Source: Spirochaetaceae bacterium (lineage in GTDB: Bacteria; Spirochaetota; Spirochaetia; Treponematales; Treponemataceae). Taken from it: DNA of 51,415 bases. Shown here one piece after another: positions 42,791 through 51,415 of this stretch (position 1 is the first letter of the stretch; every line of letters begins with the position of its first letter). The position numbers and the translations under genes were made by a program. The stretch lies in NCBI GenBank assembly GCA_017622135.1, contig JAGARR010000034.1:1-51415 (forward strand), written 5' to 3'. The notes under the pieces were generated by a model. That model made no database searches. It was not told where the DNA came from and worked only from the letters and a program-made list of their open reading frames with translations.

Positions 42791-42949
42791 ATGAGGCCCA
42801 TGAGTGTCAGCGAGCTTCAAGCAGAAATCGACTCCTGGCTCAAAAAATACCACTCATACCGCCCTCATGAATCTCTCGGCTTCTTGACACCACATGAATT
42901 CTTGAAGAACTTTATGTCACATTCTTCCACGGCTGTCTCTCTGTCCTAA
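42791..42949 (+). pseudogene. 3' remnant of an IS3/IS481-type transposase
   Basis: A 52-codon open frame ends in the C-terminal signature of rve-integrase transposases: IDSWLKKYHSYRPHESLGF followed by LTPHEFL. The rest of the gene, including the DDE residues, is missing; upstream sequence in the same frame hits stops immediately. It lies between the serine hydrolase terminator and the guaB promoter. No inverted repeats or target duplication were evident. It marks an old insertion and deletion event. Confidence 0.72.
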
Positions 42950-42973
42950 AGGTATTTGTAACGGACATCCCAC

Positions 42974-43002
42974 TTGCACCACCCCCTTCTTTCAGATATA
43001 AT
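42974..43002 (+). promoter_or_regulatory. Promoter of guaB
   Basis: -35 TTGCAC (42974-42979), 17-nt spacer and a perfect -10 TATAAT (42997-43002). Leader about 40 nt with GAAGGAG before the ATG. No purine riboswitch-like structure seen. Confidence 0.7.
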
Positions 43003-43048
43003 TTTCTATTAAACAATCATCTACACCTACCATTTTGAAGGAGTTGAC

Positions 43049-44554
43049 ATGGCATACTATTTTGAAGAGCCCTCCCATACCTTTGGCGAATACCTGCTGG
43101 TTCCCGGCTATTCCTCCGCAGACTGCATTCCCTCCAATGTCAGCCTGCGCACCCCCATCGTGCGGTTCAGCAAGGGGGAGGAATGCCCCCTCTCCATGAA
43201 CATTCCCATGGTATCCGCCGTCATGCAGTCCGTGTCCAACGACACCATGGCCATTGCCCTGGCAAAGGAGGGTGGCATCTCCTTCATCTACGGCTCCCAG
43301 ACCATTCAGCAGCAGGCGGACATGATTCGCCGGGTCAAAAGCCACAAGGCTGGCTTTGTCACCTCCGACTCCAACATCAAGCCTGACAACACCCTGCAGG
43401 ATGTCATCAACCTGAAGGAGCGCACCGGCCATTCCACAGTGGCAGTCACCGCAGACGGCGGCCCCAACGGAAAGCTGCTGGGAATCATCACCAGCCGCGA
43501 TTTCCGCATCAACAAGGTGGACCCCCAGTCTCCGGTGGCGGACTACATGACCAAGTTCGATGACCTGATTGTGGGACAGGACGGCATTACCCTGAGCGAG
43601 GCCAACAACCTGATCTGGAAGCACAAGTTGAACTCCCTTCCCATTATAACAGCGGACGGACACCTGGTTTCCATGGTGTTCCGCAAGGACTACGCCTCCC
43701 ATGAGGAGCATCCCCTGGAGCTGCTGGACGGAAACCACCGCTATGTGGTGGGGGCGGGAATCAACACCCGTGACTATATGGAGCGAGTTCCCGCATTGCT
43801 GGAGGCGGGAGTGGATATCCTGTGCATCGACTCCTCCGAGGGCTTCTCCGAGTGGCAGAAGCGGGCCCTCCATGACATACACAGCACCTTCGGCCCCCAG
43901 GTGAAGGTGGGGGCGGGAAACGTGGTGGACCGGGAGGGCTTCCTCTTTCTGGCGGAGAACGGCGCGGACTTCGTGAAGGTGGGCATCGGCGGCGGCTCCA
44001 TCTGCATCACCCGGGAGCAGAAGGGAATCGGCCGGGGACAGGCCACGGCGACCATCGAGGTGGCCAAGGCCCGGGACGAGTACTACCAGCGCACCGGCAT
44101 CTACATCCCCATCTGCTCCGACGGCGGCATTGTCCACGACTACCACATCACCCTGGCCCTAGCCATGGGAGCCGACTTCGTGATGCTGGGCCGCTACTTT
44201 GCCCGATTTGACGAGAGCCCCACCAACAAGCTCATCGTCAACGGCAGCTACGTGAAGGAGTACTGGGGTGAGGGCTCCAACCGGGCCCGCAACTGGCAGC
44301 GCTACGACCTAGGCGGGGCAAAGACCATGGCCTTTGAGGAGGGCGTGGACTCCTACGTTCCCTACGCCGGAAGCCTCCACGACAACGTAAACATGACCCT
44401 CAGCAAGATTCGCCACACCATGTGCAACTGCGGCGTGCTGTCAATCCCCCAGCTCCAGCAGGAGGCCAAGATTACCCTGGTGTCCCAGGCCTCCATCGTG
44501 GAAGGCTCCTCCCACGACGTGGTGGTCCGCAGTACTTCGATTCGAGCTGAATAA
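43049..44554 (+). CDS. guaB: IMP dehydrogenase
   Basis: Oxidises IMP to XMP, the committed step to GMP. It has 501 aa: a TIM barrel interrupted by a CBS pair (about 100-220). Catalytic Cys319 sits in [18 protein letters not shown]; the phosphate loop CSDGGIV and a flap with [12 protein letters not shown] follow. The flap differs from the usual GVEG form, so it is an atypical IMPDH; GMP reductase is less likely because of the CBS insertion and length. Its last seven residues (STSIRAE) and stop are encoded by the first copy of a 48-bp repeat that begins exactly on a codon boundary at 44531. Confidence 0.92.
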   Translation: MAYYFEEPSHTFGEYLLVPGYSSADCIPSNVSLRTPIVRFSKGEECPLSMNIPMVSAVMQSVSNDTMAIALAKEGGISFIYGSQTIQQQADMIRRVKSHKAGFVTSDSNIKPDNTLQDVINLKERTGHSTVAVTADGGPNGKLLGIITSRDFRINKVDPQSPVADYMTKFDDLIVGQDGITLSEANNLIWKHKLNSLPIITADGHLVSMVFRKDYASHEEHPLELLDGNHRYVVGAGINTRDYMERVPALLEAGVDILCIDSSEGFSEWQKRALHDIHSTFGPQVKVGAGNVVDREGFLFLAENGADFVKVGIGGGSICITREQKGIGRGQATATIEVAKARDEYYQRTGIYIPICSDGGIVHDYHITLALAMGADFVMLGRYFARFDESPTNKLIVNGSYVKEYWGEGSNRARNWQRYDLGGAKTMAFEEGVDSYVPYAGSLHDNVNMTLSKIRHTMCNCGVLSIPQLQQEAKITLVSQASIVEGSSHDVVVRSTSIRAE

Positions 44555-44654
44555 TTGTACCTCGGAGAAGTTCTGCCCAGTACTTCAATTCGAGCTGAAT
44601 AATTGTACCTCGGAGAAGTCCTGCCCAGTACTTCGATTCGAGCTGAATAATTGT
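44531..44654. repeat. 2.6 tandem copies of a 48-bp palindromic repeat
   Basis: Copies begin at 44531, 44579 and 44627 (partial, 28 nt), each starting AGTACTTC and containing ATTCGAGCTGAATAATTGT. Copies 1 and 2 differ at two positions only. Each unit can fold by ACTTC/GAAGT and CGAG/CTCG pairs. It spans the guaB stop and ends at the rluA stop, filling the entire convergent gap. The unit is a multiple of three. Confidence 0.95.
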
Positions 44655-46018
44655 CAGAATGGTGCCGGTGAGATGAATTCCACCGGCTCATTTTTTTCAG
44701 GGTGGATGAACCGGAGCCTTGTGGCGTGGAGCATCAGCCGCTCGCCCTCCAGCCGCCGGCCGTAGAGCCGATCCCCCTGGATGGGAATGCCAATGCCCCG
44801 TTGGTGCATGGCGTGGAGCCTCAGCTGGTGGGTGCGGCCAGTGCGGGGAACGAACAGGATGCGGGTCAGCACCCTGTCCCGGCACACCTGCTGGCTGCAC
44901 CGATGGTAGGACAGAATCCTCCAGTCGGTGACACCCACCTTTCCCTCCAGCGGGTCATATATCTGGCGGGGACGGTTGTCCGTGTCTAGGCGGAAGGGCA
45001 GCTCCAGATGCTGCCAGCCGGAGGCCACCACCCTTCCCCGGAGCAGGGCCTCGTATTCCTTGTAGACACTTCCTTCCATGAATTGGCGGGAAAGGTGGCG
45101 GTGGGCATCCTGGGTGAGAGCCAGCACCAGCAGGCCGGAGGTGTCCTGGTCCAGCCGGTGGACGGAGGGCTGGCCAATGCACTGGGGGAAAAGCCTCTTG
45201 AGGCGGGCCACCACACAGTCCTGGTTCTCCGGCCCCCGCCCCGGCACTGACAGCAGGCCGGCAGGCTTGTTCACCACCACCACCCAGTCGTCACGGTACA
45301 GAATCTCCAGCCCCAGCATGGCGGGCAGCACCAAGCCACACTTCTCGTCACAGGGCGGGTAGAATTCCCTGTGCCGACGACCTTCAGCCCCCTCCTGAAA
45401 GCGGCAGCTCTGGCTCCTGTCTCCGTAGAAGAATTCCGCAAGGCTCACCGGCTCCAGCCCCAGGCGGAAGGCCTCTCCCAGAAGCTTCGGGGCGCAGCAG
45501 TCACCTGTGCCGGTGGGCGGTAGCCGCCCCTCCTGAAAGCCAGGATAAAATTCTGCGAAGGCTCTGGTGCTGCCGTCAGCGCAGGGAAAGCGGTACAAGC
45601 CATAGATGGCGGCCAGGGACTGGTGGGAACGGTCACGGCGGCGGCGGCGAAGCTGTCCAAGACGGGCCTCAAGGCTGGCTACATCCCTCCCCGCTGCCGT
45701 TGCCGCAGCAATCTCCCTCTCCAAGCCGGCAATCCCTGCGGTCATGGCCTGGATCTCACCGTCGTCACGGGCCACCTGCTGCTGGTAGGCGGCAACATCC
45801 ATCAGGGGCGGCACCCACCCCTCCACCAGCCAACCACCACGGAACTGGCCGGAAAAGGCCCTCAGCACCACCTGCCGCCGGGACTCAGGCTCCCGGCACA
45901 CCAGCACCCCGAACATCAGGTTGTCCTGGGGAGAAAAGGGTGTCTGGCCAGAATCGAGCTCTTCCATCAGGGCGAGGGCATGGGTTCTGGCGGGCTCTAG
46001 GGGAAGGGGCGGAAACAT
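44654..46018 (-). CDS. RluA-family pseudouridine synthase with N-terminal extension
   Basis: Protein of 454 aa. The C-terminal ~220 residues are an RluA-type catalytic domain: the conserved HRLDQDTSGLLVLAL holds the catalytic Asp, with NKPAGLLSVPG before it and RTGRTHQLRLH after it. The N-terminal ~230 residues include a coiled coil (QQQVARDDGEIQ to RRRRRDRSH) and a cysteine-bearing segment, an architecture seen in two-domain RluA homologues. The target RNA is unknown. ATG 46018 is preferred over GTG 46087, since a promoter ends 6 nt before 46018 and the extra residues look non-domain; neither has a good ribosome site. Confidence 0.85.
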   Translation of the reverse strand: MFPPLPLEPARTHALALMEELDSGQTPFSPQDNLMFGVLVCREPESRRQVVLRAFSGQFRGGWLVEGWVPPLMDVAAYQQQVARDDGEIQAMTAGIAGLEREIAAATAAGRDVASLEARLGQLRRRRRDRSHQSLAAIYGLYRFPCADGSTRAFAEFYPGFQEGRLPPTGTGDCCAPKLLGEAFRLGLEPVSLAEFFYGDRSQSCRFQEGAEGRRHREFYPPCDEKCGLVLPAMLGLEILYRDDWVVVVNKPAGLLSVPGRGPENQDCVVARLKRLFPQCIGQPSVHRLDQDTSGLLVLALTQDAHRHLSRQFMEGSVYKEYEALLRGRVVASGWQHLELPFRLDTDNRPRQIYDPLEGKVGVTDWRILSYHRCSQQVCRDRVLTRILFVPRTGRTHQLRLHAMHQRGIGIPIQGDRLYGRRLEGERLMLHATRLRFIHPEKNEPVEFISPAPF

Positions 46019-46024
46019 GGCATC

Positions 46025-46053
46025 ATTGTAATGGAAGGTGGGCTTTGTGGGAA
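46025..46053 (-). promoter_or_regulatory. Candidate promoter of the RluA-family gene (leaderless type)
   Basis: -35 TTCCCA (46053-46048), 17-nt spacer, -10 TACAAT (46030-46025) on the minus strand; the -10 ends 6 nt before the ATG at 46018. Confidence 0.4.
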
Positions 46054-46162
46054 CGGGTGGAGGGGCGGATCCCTTATTTCGCCACACCCACCAACAAAAA
46101 CGCCGGCCAACCGATTCCTATGAACCAGCTGACCGGCGGCATTTATTGTCTCTACAGTTCTA

Positions 46163-49100
46163 TCACGCCTCCGCACGCTCGTCGGGATGGCGGCCGACCG
46201 GGGCGTTGGAGAGCATCAGCTTGAGGCGGTTCAGCTGGTTCACCTCACTGGCTCCAGGGTCAAAGTCAATGGCAGAGATGTTTGACTCCGGAAAGCGGTG
46301 GCGCAGCTCCTTGATCATGCCCTTTCCCGTCACGTGGTTGGGCAAGCAGGCGAAGGGCTGCACACAGGCAATGCTGGGAACACCGGACTCGATGAGCTCC
46401 ACCATCTCGGCGGTGAGGAACCATCCCTCGCCGGTGATGTTGCCCAGCTGCACGATGTCGTCAACCCCCTTCATCAAGTCATAAATCGATGCGGGCGGGT
46501 CAAAGCGCTTGCTCTTTCCCAGCACCTTCTTGATCCGCTTGCGGTACAGCTCCAGGAACCATACCAAGCGGCGGGCATTCCGCTCCGTCTTCTTGGGGAA
46601 GGCCAGCTCCTCGTGGCGGAAGATGCCCGTGGAGAAGGTGTAGAACAGGAAGTCCGCCAAGTCGGGCATGACGCACTCGGCACCCTCCCGCTCGATGACA
46701 CGGCAGATGTCGTTGTTGGCGGTGGGATGGAACTTCACCAGAATCTCTCCCACCACACCCACACGGGGCTTCTTGATGTCCAACAGGGGCAGGGCATCAA
46801 ACTCATCCACGATTCCCTGAATCAGCTTGTGGTACTTTCGGATAGACAGGGACTTGAGCTGCACCTCCGCACGGCCACTCCACTTTTCGTAAAGGGCGTC
46901 GGCGGAGCCAGAGGTGGCCTCGTAGGGACGGGTGCGATACAGCACCCGCATCAGCACGTCGCCAGTCATCAAGGCCATCATGGCACGGTGCAGCAGGGCA
47001 GGGGTAATCTTGAAGCCCGGCTGGGACTCCAAGCCGGAGGCGTTCAGCGAGAGAACCGGCACGTGGGCCATGCCAGCATCCACCAGGGCACGGCGGATAT
47101 AGCCGATGTAGTTGGTGGCACGGCAGCCGCCGCCAGTCTGGGTGATGAGCAGGCTCACATGGTCCAGGTCGTACTTGCCGGACTTGAGGGCCGCAATCAT
47201 CTGACCCGCCACCAGTATGGAGGGATAACAGGCATCGTTGTTCACGTACTGCAGGCCAGTCTCCACCGCCATGGTATCCACCTCCGGCAGGATGACGAAG
47301 TTGTAGCCGGAATACTCGAAGGCCTTCTGAATCAGGCGGAAGTGGATGGGCGACATCTGGGGAGCAATGATGGTATGGGTCTTTTTCATCTCCTTGGTGA
47401 AGACCTGGCGCTTGTAGGCGGCAGAGATGGACACAGGCTTGGAGGTCTGGCGACGCTCCCGCTCCCGCACGGCGGCAATCAAGCTGCGGATACGGATTCG
47501 CACAGCCCCTAGGTTTGAGCCCTCGTCAATCTTGATGAGGGTGTACATCCTGCCGTGGGCCTGCATAATCTCGTCCACCTGGTCTGAGGTGACAGAATCA
47601 AGTCCGCAGCCAAAGCTTGTCAGCTGCACCAGCTCCAGGCTGGGGAACTCGGACACAAAGGCGGCGGCACGATAGAGGCGGTTGTGGTAGGTCCACTGGT
47701 CCACAATGCGGAGGGGGCGCTCCACGCTGCCCAAGTGGGCCACGGAATCCTCCGTAAAGACGGCAAGGCCAAGACCCGCAATCATCTCCGGGATACCGTG
47801 GTTAATCTCCGGGTCAAGGTGGTAGGGGCGGCCGGAAAGCACAATTCCCCTTCCCCCCATGATAATCATCTGGGTCAGCGCCTCCTCACCTGCCTGCTGG
47901 GTCTCCCTTCGGAAGGACTCCTGCTCCTTCCAGGCGGCATCCACGGCACGGACAATCTCCTCCATCGGGATGTCGAATTTTTCCCGCAGCTCCTCATGGA
48001 GCCGAACCGCCAGCCTGTCCTTGTGGTAGATGGGCAGGAAGGGATTCATAAAGGTGACGGTGGGATCACGGCGGAGGGCATCCACATTGTTGCGAAGCAC
48101 CTCCGGGTAGCTGGTGACGATGGGGCAGTTGTAGTGGTTGCCCGCACCGTCATCCTCCTTGATTTCGTAAGGAGCGCAGGGATAGAAGATGAACTTGACC
48201 CCCTGCTTCAGCAGGGCCTCCACGTGGCCGTGGGCAATCTTTCCCGGATAGCACACGGACTCGGAGGGGATGGTCTCCAGTCCCATCTCATAGACGGAAC
48301 GGCTGGAGCGGGGGGAAAGCCGCACCCGGAATCCCAGCTGGGTGAAGATGGTAAACCACAGGGGATAGTTCTCGTACAGGTTCAGCACCCGTGGCAAGCC
48401 CACATCCCCACGGGGAGCCTCCTCCGGGCGGAGGGGCTTGTAGTGGGCAAACAGCCGCTTGTACTTCCAGTCAAAGAGGTTGGGCAGCTTCCTCTCCCCG
48501 TGGTCCGAGCCAGTGGCGGTGTTGGCCTTGTTGCTTGCATCCACAATCTTCAGCTCGTCGCCAAGCTCGGCTCCCCGCTCGCAGCGGTTGCCGGTAAGGA
48601 AGCGGCTGGCCGTGCGGGTGTCTCCGCTTCCTGCGGTGAAGGTGTTGATGGTCATCAGGCAGTTGTTGTTGCACTTGCCGCAGCGACGCAGCTCCAGCTC
48701 CACGTTGAAGGAGTCCAGCTGCTCCAGGGTGGCGATGTTGGAACGGATGGTGGGGGGCTGGAAGGTAGCCTCGTCCACACCTACCGGCGGGCGAATCAAG
48801 TCCTTCCACTGGTCCAGGGCGATGAGGGCCGCACCATAGGCACCCATGAGACCCGCCACGTCAGGACGGAAGACATTCACCCCGGAAATCTTTTCGAAGG
48901 CCCGCAGAACCGCATCGTTGTTAAAGGTTCCACCCTGCACTACAACCTTGCTTCCAATCTCGGAGGCACGGCGCAACTTGATGACCTTGAACAGTGCGTT
49001 CTTGATGACTGAATAGGAAAGCCCTGCAGAAATATCGGCGACAGTGGCTCCCTCCTTTTGGGCCTGCTTTACCCGGCTGTTCATAAAGACGGTGCAGCGG

Positions 49101-50656
49101 CTGCCCAAGTCCACCGGCCGCTCCGCCAGCAGGGCCTTGCGGCTGAATTCCCGCACGTCCATGCCCAGGGAGCGGGCAAAGTTGTCCAAAAAGCTTCCGC
49201 AGCCGGAGGAGCATGCCTCGTTCAGCTGGATGGAGGTGATGGCCCCGTCCTTCATGCGCAGGCACTTCATGTCCTGGCCGCCGATGTCCAGCAGGAATTC
49301 CACGCCGGGAACAAAGAAGTCGGCGGCACGATAGTGGGTGATGGTCTCCACCTCGCCAGAGTCCACCCCCAGGGCCGCCTGGAAGAGGGCCTCGCCATAG
49401 CCGGTGGACACGGATCGGGCGATATAGGCATCCTTGGGCAGCTGGGTGTACAGGTCCTTGAGCACCCGCACCGCCAAATCCACGGGATTTCCGGCATTCA
49501 CATCGTAGAAGCGCCACAAAATGCGACCGGCGGCATCGATGAGGACAGCCTTGGTGGTGGTGGAGCCGGCATCCAGTCCCAAAAAGACCGGGCCGGAGGC
49601 AGTCTCCAGGTCTGCGGAGGCTGCCATCTCCTCGGCATGGCGGCGGTGGAATTCCTCCAGCTCATGCTCGTTACGGAACAGGGGCTCCAGACGCTGCACC
49701 TCGTTCATCTCTGCATCCACCAGGTTGCTCAGGCTGTCCCGGAACTCACCCAGCAGGGGGAAGGGCTGCTGCTTTTCGGCAGACTGGACGCAGCTGAGAC
49801 TCCGCTCGGCGGAGAAGGCGGCACCGGCTGCCACAAAGAGCTGGGAGTCCGGCGGGGCGACAATCTCCTCGTCCTTCAGCTCCAGGGTGGTGACAAAGCG
49901 ATGGCGCAGCTGGTCCAAAAAGTGCAGCGGCCCGCCCAAAAAGGCCACATTGCCCCGGATGGGCTTACCGCAGGCCAGGCCGGAAATAGTCTGGCTCACC
50001 ACCGCCTGGAAGATGCTGGCGGCAATGTCCTCCCGGCGGGCCCCCTCGTTGATGAGGGGCTGCACGTCGGTCTTGGCAAAGACACCGCAGCGGGCGGCAA
50101 TGGGATAGATGGTGGTAGCTCCCTTGGCCATCTCGTTCAGGCCGGGGGCATCCGTCTCCAAAAGGGCCGCCATCTGGTCGATGAAGGCTCCCGTTCCACC
50201 GGCGCAGGAGCCGTTCATGCGCTGCTCCACCCCGCCGGAAAAATAAGTAATCTTGGCATCCTCGCCCCCCAGCTCAATCACCACGTCAGTCTGGGGGATG
50301 AGCTTTTGGACAGCCGTGGTGGAGGCCACAACCTCCTGGATAAAGGGAATGTTCAGCCACTGGGAGACGGCAAATCCACCGGAGCCAGTGACCTTGACGC
50401 TCAGCGGCTGCCGGCTGCCGGCAGGAAGTTCCTTTTCCAGCGTGTCCAGAGCCCGCTTTACCACATCCATAATGGTGCCGCGGATGTCGGCCAGATGCCG
50501 CTTGTACTCGCTGTAGCACACATTGTCGTTCTCGTCCAAGGCCACGAATTTCACCGTGGTGGACCCAACATCGATTCCCACCCGCAGGGGTGGCACCGTT
50601 GGCTTAAAGGCCGTCGGCTTGAAGGTCATGGTATTTGCAGTAGCTTTCAAATCCAT
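46163..50656 (-). CDS. Large acyl-CoA dehydratase activase-like protein (two ASKHA domains + DUF2229 + HGD-D-like)
   Basis: A 1497-aa single chain. Domain 1 (about 25-300) and domain 2 (about 360-630) are BcrAD/BadFG ASKHA ATPases, each with DxGSTT, and each keeping the two cysteines that in dimeric activators bridge a [4Fe-4S] cluster: Cys151 and Cys190 in domain 1; NEACSSGCG (about 481) and GSRCTVF (about 517) in domain 2. A Cys-rich CGKCNNNC motif (about 658), a DUF2229 region and a 2-hydroxyacyl-CoA dehydratase D-like region (about 780 onward) follow. In the known system the activator drives an electron into a dehydratase by ATP hydrolysis. The reaction here is unknown. ATG 50656 has GAGG six bases upstream; ATG 50671 has none. 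Confidence 0.9.
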   Translation of the reverse strand: MDLKATANTMTFKPTAFKPTVPPLRVGIDVGSTTVKFVALDENDNVCYSEYKRHLADIRGTIMDVVKRALDTLEKELPAGSRQPLSVKVTGSGGFAVSQWLNIPFIQEVVASTTAVQKLIPQTDVVIELGGEDAKITYFSGGVEQRMNGSCAGGTGAFIDQMAALLETDAPGLNEMAKGATTIYPIAARCGVFAKTDVQPLINEGARREDIAASIFQAVVSQTISGLACGKPIRGNVAFLGGPLHFLDQLRHRFVTTLELKDEEIVAPPDSQLFVAAGAAFSAERSLSCVQSAEKQQPFPLLGEFRDSLSNLVDAEMNEVQRLEPLFRNEHELEEFHRRHAEEMAASADLETASGPVFLGLDAGSTTTKAVLIDAAGRILWRFYDVNAGNPVDLAVRVLKDLYTQLPKDAYIARSVSTGYGEALFQAALGVDSGEVETITHYRAADFFVPGVEFLLDIGGQDMKCLRMKDGAITSIQLNEACSSGCGSFLDNFARSLGMDVREFSRKALLAERPVDLGSRCTVFMNSRVKQAQKEGATVADISAGLSYSVIKNALFKVIKLRRASEIGSKVVVQGGTFNNDAVLRAFEKISGVNVFRPDVAGLMGAYGAALIALDQWKDLIRPPVGVDEATFQPPTIRSNIATLEQLDSFNVELELRRCGKCNNNCLMTINTFTAGSGDTRTASRFLTGNRCERGAELGDELKIVDASNKANTATGSDHGERKLPNLFDWKYKRLFAHYKPLRPEEAPRGDVGLPRVLNLYENYPLWFTIFTQLGFRVRLSPRSSRSVYEMGLETIPSESVCYPGKIAHGHVEALLKQGVKFIFYPCAPYEIKEDDGAGNHYNCPIVTSYPEVLRNNVDALRRDPTVTFMNPFLPIYHKDRLAVRLHEELREKFDIPMEEIVRAVDAAWKEQESFRRETQQAGEEALTQMIIMGGRGIVLSGRPYHLDPEINHGIPEMIAGLGLAVFTEDSVAHLGSVERPLRIVDQWTYHNRLYRAAAFVSEFPSLELVQLTSFGCGLDSVTSDQVDEIMQAHGRMYTLIKIDEGSNLGAVRIRIRSLIAAVRERERRQTSKPVSISAAYKRQVFTKEMKKTHTIIAPQMSPIHFRLIQKAFEYSGYNFVILPEVDTMAVETGLQYVNNDACYPSILVAGQMIAALKSGKYDLDHVSLLITQTGGGCRATNYIGYIRRALVDAGMAHVPVLSLNASGLESQPGFKITPALLHRAMMALMTGDVLMRVLYRTRPYEATSGSADALYEKWSGRAEVQLKSLSIRKYHKLIQGIVDEFDALPLLDIKKPRVGVVGEILVKFHPTANNDICRVIEREGAECVMPDLADFLFYTFSTGIFRHEELAFPKKTERNARRLVWFLELYRKRIKKVLGKSKRFDPPASIYDLMKGVDDIVQLGNITGEGWFLTAEMVELIESGVPSIACVQPFACLPNHVTGKGMIKELRHRFPESNISAIDFDPGASEVNQLNRLKLMLSNAPVGRHPDERAEA

Positions 50657-50714
50657 AGAAAACCTCGCCATAAAAAAATCTTCTAGGAATTCAACAAGAC
50701 ATCTAAATCAATAT

Positions 50715-50744
50715 ATTATATAAAATAATATACATTCAATCCAA
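50715..50744 (-). promoter_or_regulatory. Candidate promoter of the activase-like gene
   Basis: -35 TTGGAT (50744-50739), 18-nt spacer, perfect -10 TATAAT (50720-50715) on the minus strand. The surrounding AT-rich near-palindrome makes the exact site uncertain. Leader about 50 nt. Confidence 0.45.
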
Positions 50745-50968
50745 ATGGCTCAGCAAATTCCCCGGGGATTCCTGCAAAACAAAAAATCTCCCGCAGTATA
50801 ATCTATGCCTACTGATTGTAATAAAAATAAGGGAAAGTGAATAGCTTTATCAAATACAGATTTGTAATTTTTACAATTTTTTTACACAGAAACGGGATGT
50901 TTTGCCACAAGGGGAATGCATTGGGTGAGACAAGCTTTCCCCAACAAAAGAAAAGGCTCGGAACCCCT
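50745..50968. other. Intergenic region, no gene seen
   Basis: AT-rich to about 50880, including a stray TATAAT near 50798 without a -35. Short open frames on both strands start here and run into the repeat region; they overlap each other and have no ribosome sites. Confidence 0.5.
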
Positions 50969-51415
50969 GCCACCTGTGATGCCCCTTGTTTTTTTACCAA
51001 CAAGCGGATTTGCTCAGAACCAACGTTCCTCGCTTTTCCTGCCGTGGATTTTGTTGGGAACGAACAAATCTGGTAGTTTGTCCAGTTGCTGGGGAGCTTG
51101 GGAAAAATTTCCACAGGTCTTCGGAAAGCCTACGGTTTTCCTGGGTGGGAGCAGGAATAGACCTGACGCTCTCCGACAGATTTTGCGTAGCAAAATCGAA
51201 TCCGTGTGGCATCCTAAAAGTAAGCAGTATTTTTTTGCAACGCAGTTTCCAGCAGTTGCGACAAATCTGGCCTGTGGCCAGTTCCGCAAGGAAACGATTG
51301 AAAGCCTAGCTCCCGCCACCTGTGAAGCCATTTGTTTTCTGTCAACAATCGGATTTGCTCAGGTCTAACGACCTTCGCTTTTCCTACCGTGAGTTCCGTT
51401 AGGAACGAACAAATC
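50969..51415. repeat. Diverged direct repeat, ~100 bp copies spaced ~345 bp
   Basis: Copy 1 (50969-51070) and copy 2 (51315-51415, cut by the window edge) share long blocks: GCCACCTGTGA, GGATTTGCTCAG, TCGCTTTTCCT, GGAACGAACAAATC. Between them are a perfect GATTTTGC/GCAAAATC hairpin (near 51178-51197) and a further ACAAATCTGG word. Overlapping frames on both strands across this region look non-coding. It may be part of a longer repeat array extending right. Confidence 0.75.

Noticed and set aside
44531..44654. Possible CRISPR array
   Set aside because: The whole 48-bp unit is repeated with two differences; there are no distinct spacers between shorter repeats, and no cas genes.
50809..51368. 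Protein genes in the right-edge open frames (both strands)
   Set aside because: Frames overlap on opposite strands, lack ribosome sites, and follow the direct repeats; they look like repeat sequence.

Overview
The window reads as a chromosomal segment of a host-associated or anaerobic spirochaete, most likely a Treponema-like organism with fairly high GC. This is inference from gene content: an outer-membrane RND/TolC system beside PASTA-type FtsI and LysM/M23 envelope proteins, a large DUF115 (MptE/Maf-like) protein, a helix-turn-helix/PTS-EIIA fusion, a NifU/NifS/MnmA sulfur operon and a single-chain acyl-CoA dehydratase activase-like protein. No rRNA, tRNA, CRISPR array or intact mobile element was found. 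Most genes have strong AGGAGG-type ribosome binding sites, and many promoters fit a sigma-70 pattern with a 17-nt spacer.

Left part (1-12.2 kb). On the minus strand lie a D-methionine-type ABC transporter (metN-metI), tpiA, and a tightly overlapping lepB-ftsI-DUF115 operon. Diverging from lepB on the plus strand is an envelope operon: a LysM/M23 peptidase, a small zinc-ribbon protein, a beta-propeller/NodB-like protein that has lost its metal ligands, and aroC.

AT-rich island (12.1-16.0 kb). A two-gene polysaccharide export/chain-length pair (SLBB protein and Wzz) is followed by the deleted remnant of an IS982-type transposase. An HU-like/DUF4469 protein closes the island. Base composition and the IS relic suggest acquisition by transfer.

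Central part (16.9-33.2 kb). This holds a lone GltD-like flavoprotein, a Na/Pi symporter, a PtsN-like regulator, cytidine deaminase, a beta-propeller/degenerate M23 pair, and the mnmA-nifS-nifU thiolation/Fe-S operon. Diverging from mnmA is the most unusual gene in the window: an 863-aa protein joining ferredoxin clusters, an [FeFe]-hydrogenase-like H-cluster domain, another Cys motif, a degenerate GGDEF and an intact EAL domain. It looks like a redox or gas sensor controlling cyclic-di-GMP hydrolysis. Citrate synthase-rsuA, two small unknown genes and pth follow.

Right part (33.2-51.4 kb). A tolC-MFP-RND efflux operon diverges from a two-component system across a perfect 9-bp inverted repeat. 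Then come a serine hydrolase, a transposase 3' relic, guaB, an RluA-type synthase and a 1497-aa activase-like protein. guaB and rluA converge on 2.6 copies of a 48-bp palindromic tandem repeat that supplies the last codons of guaB. The right edge carries a diverged ~100-bp direct repeat with ~345-bp spacing.

A recurring theme is a set of genes (lepB, mnmA, pth, rluA and a small unknown gene) with no Shine-Dalgarno and a -10 element ending only 5-7 nt before the start codon. This suggests leaderless mRNAs.
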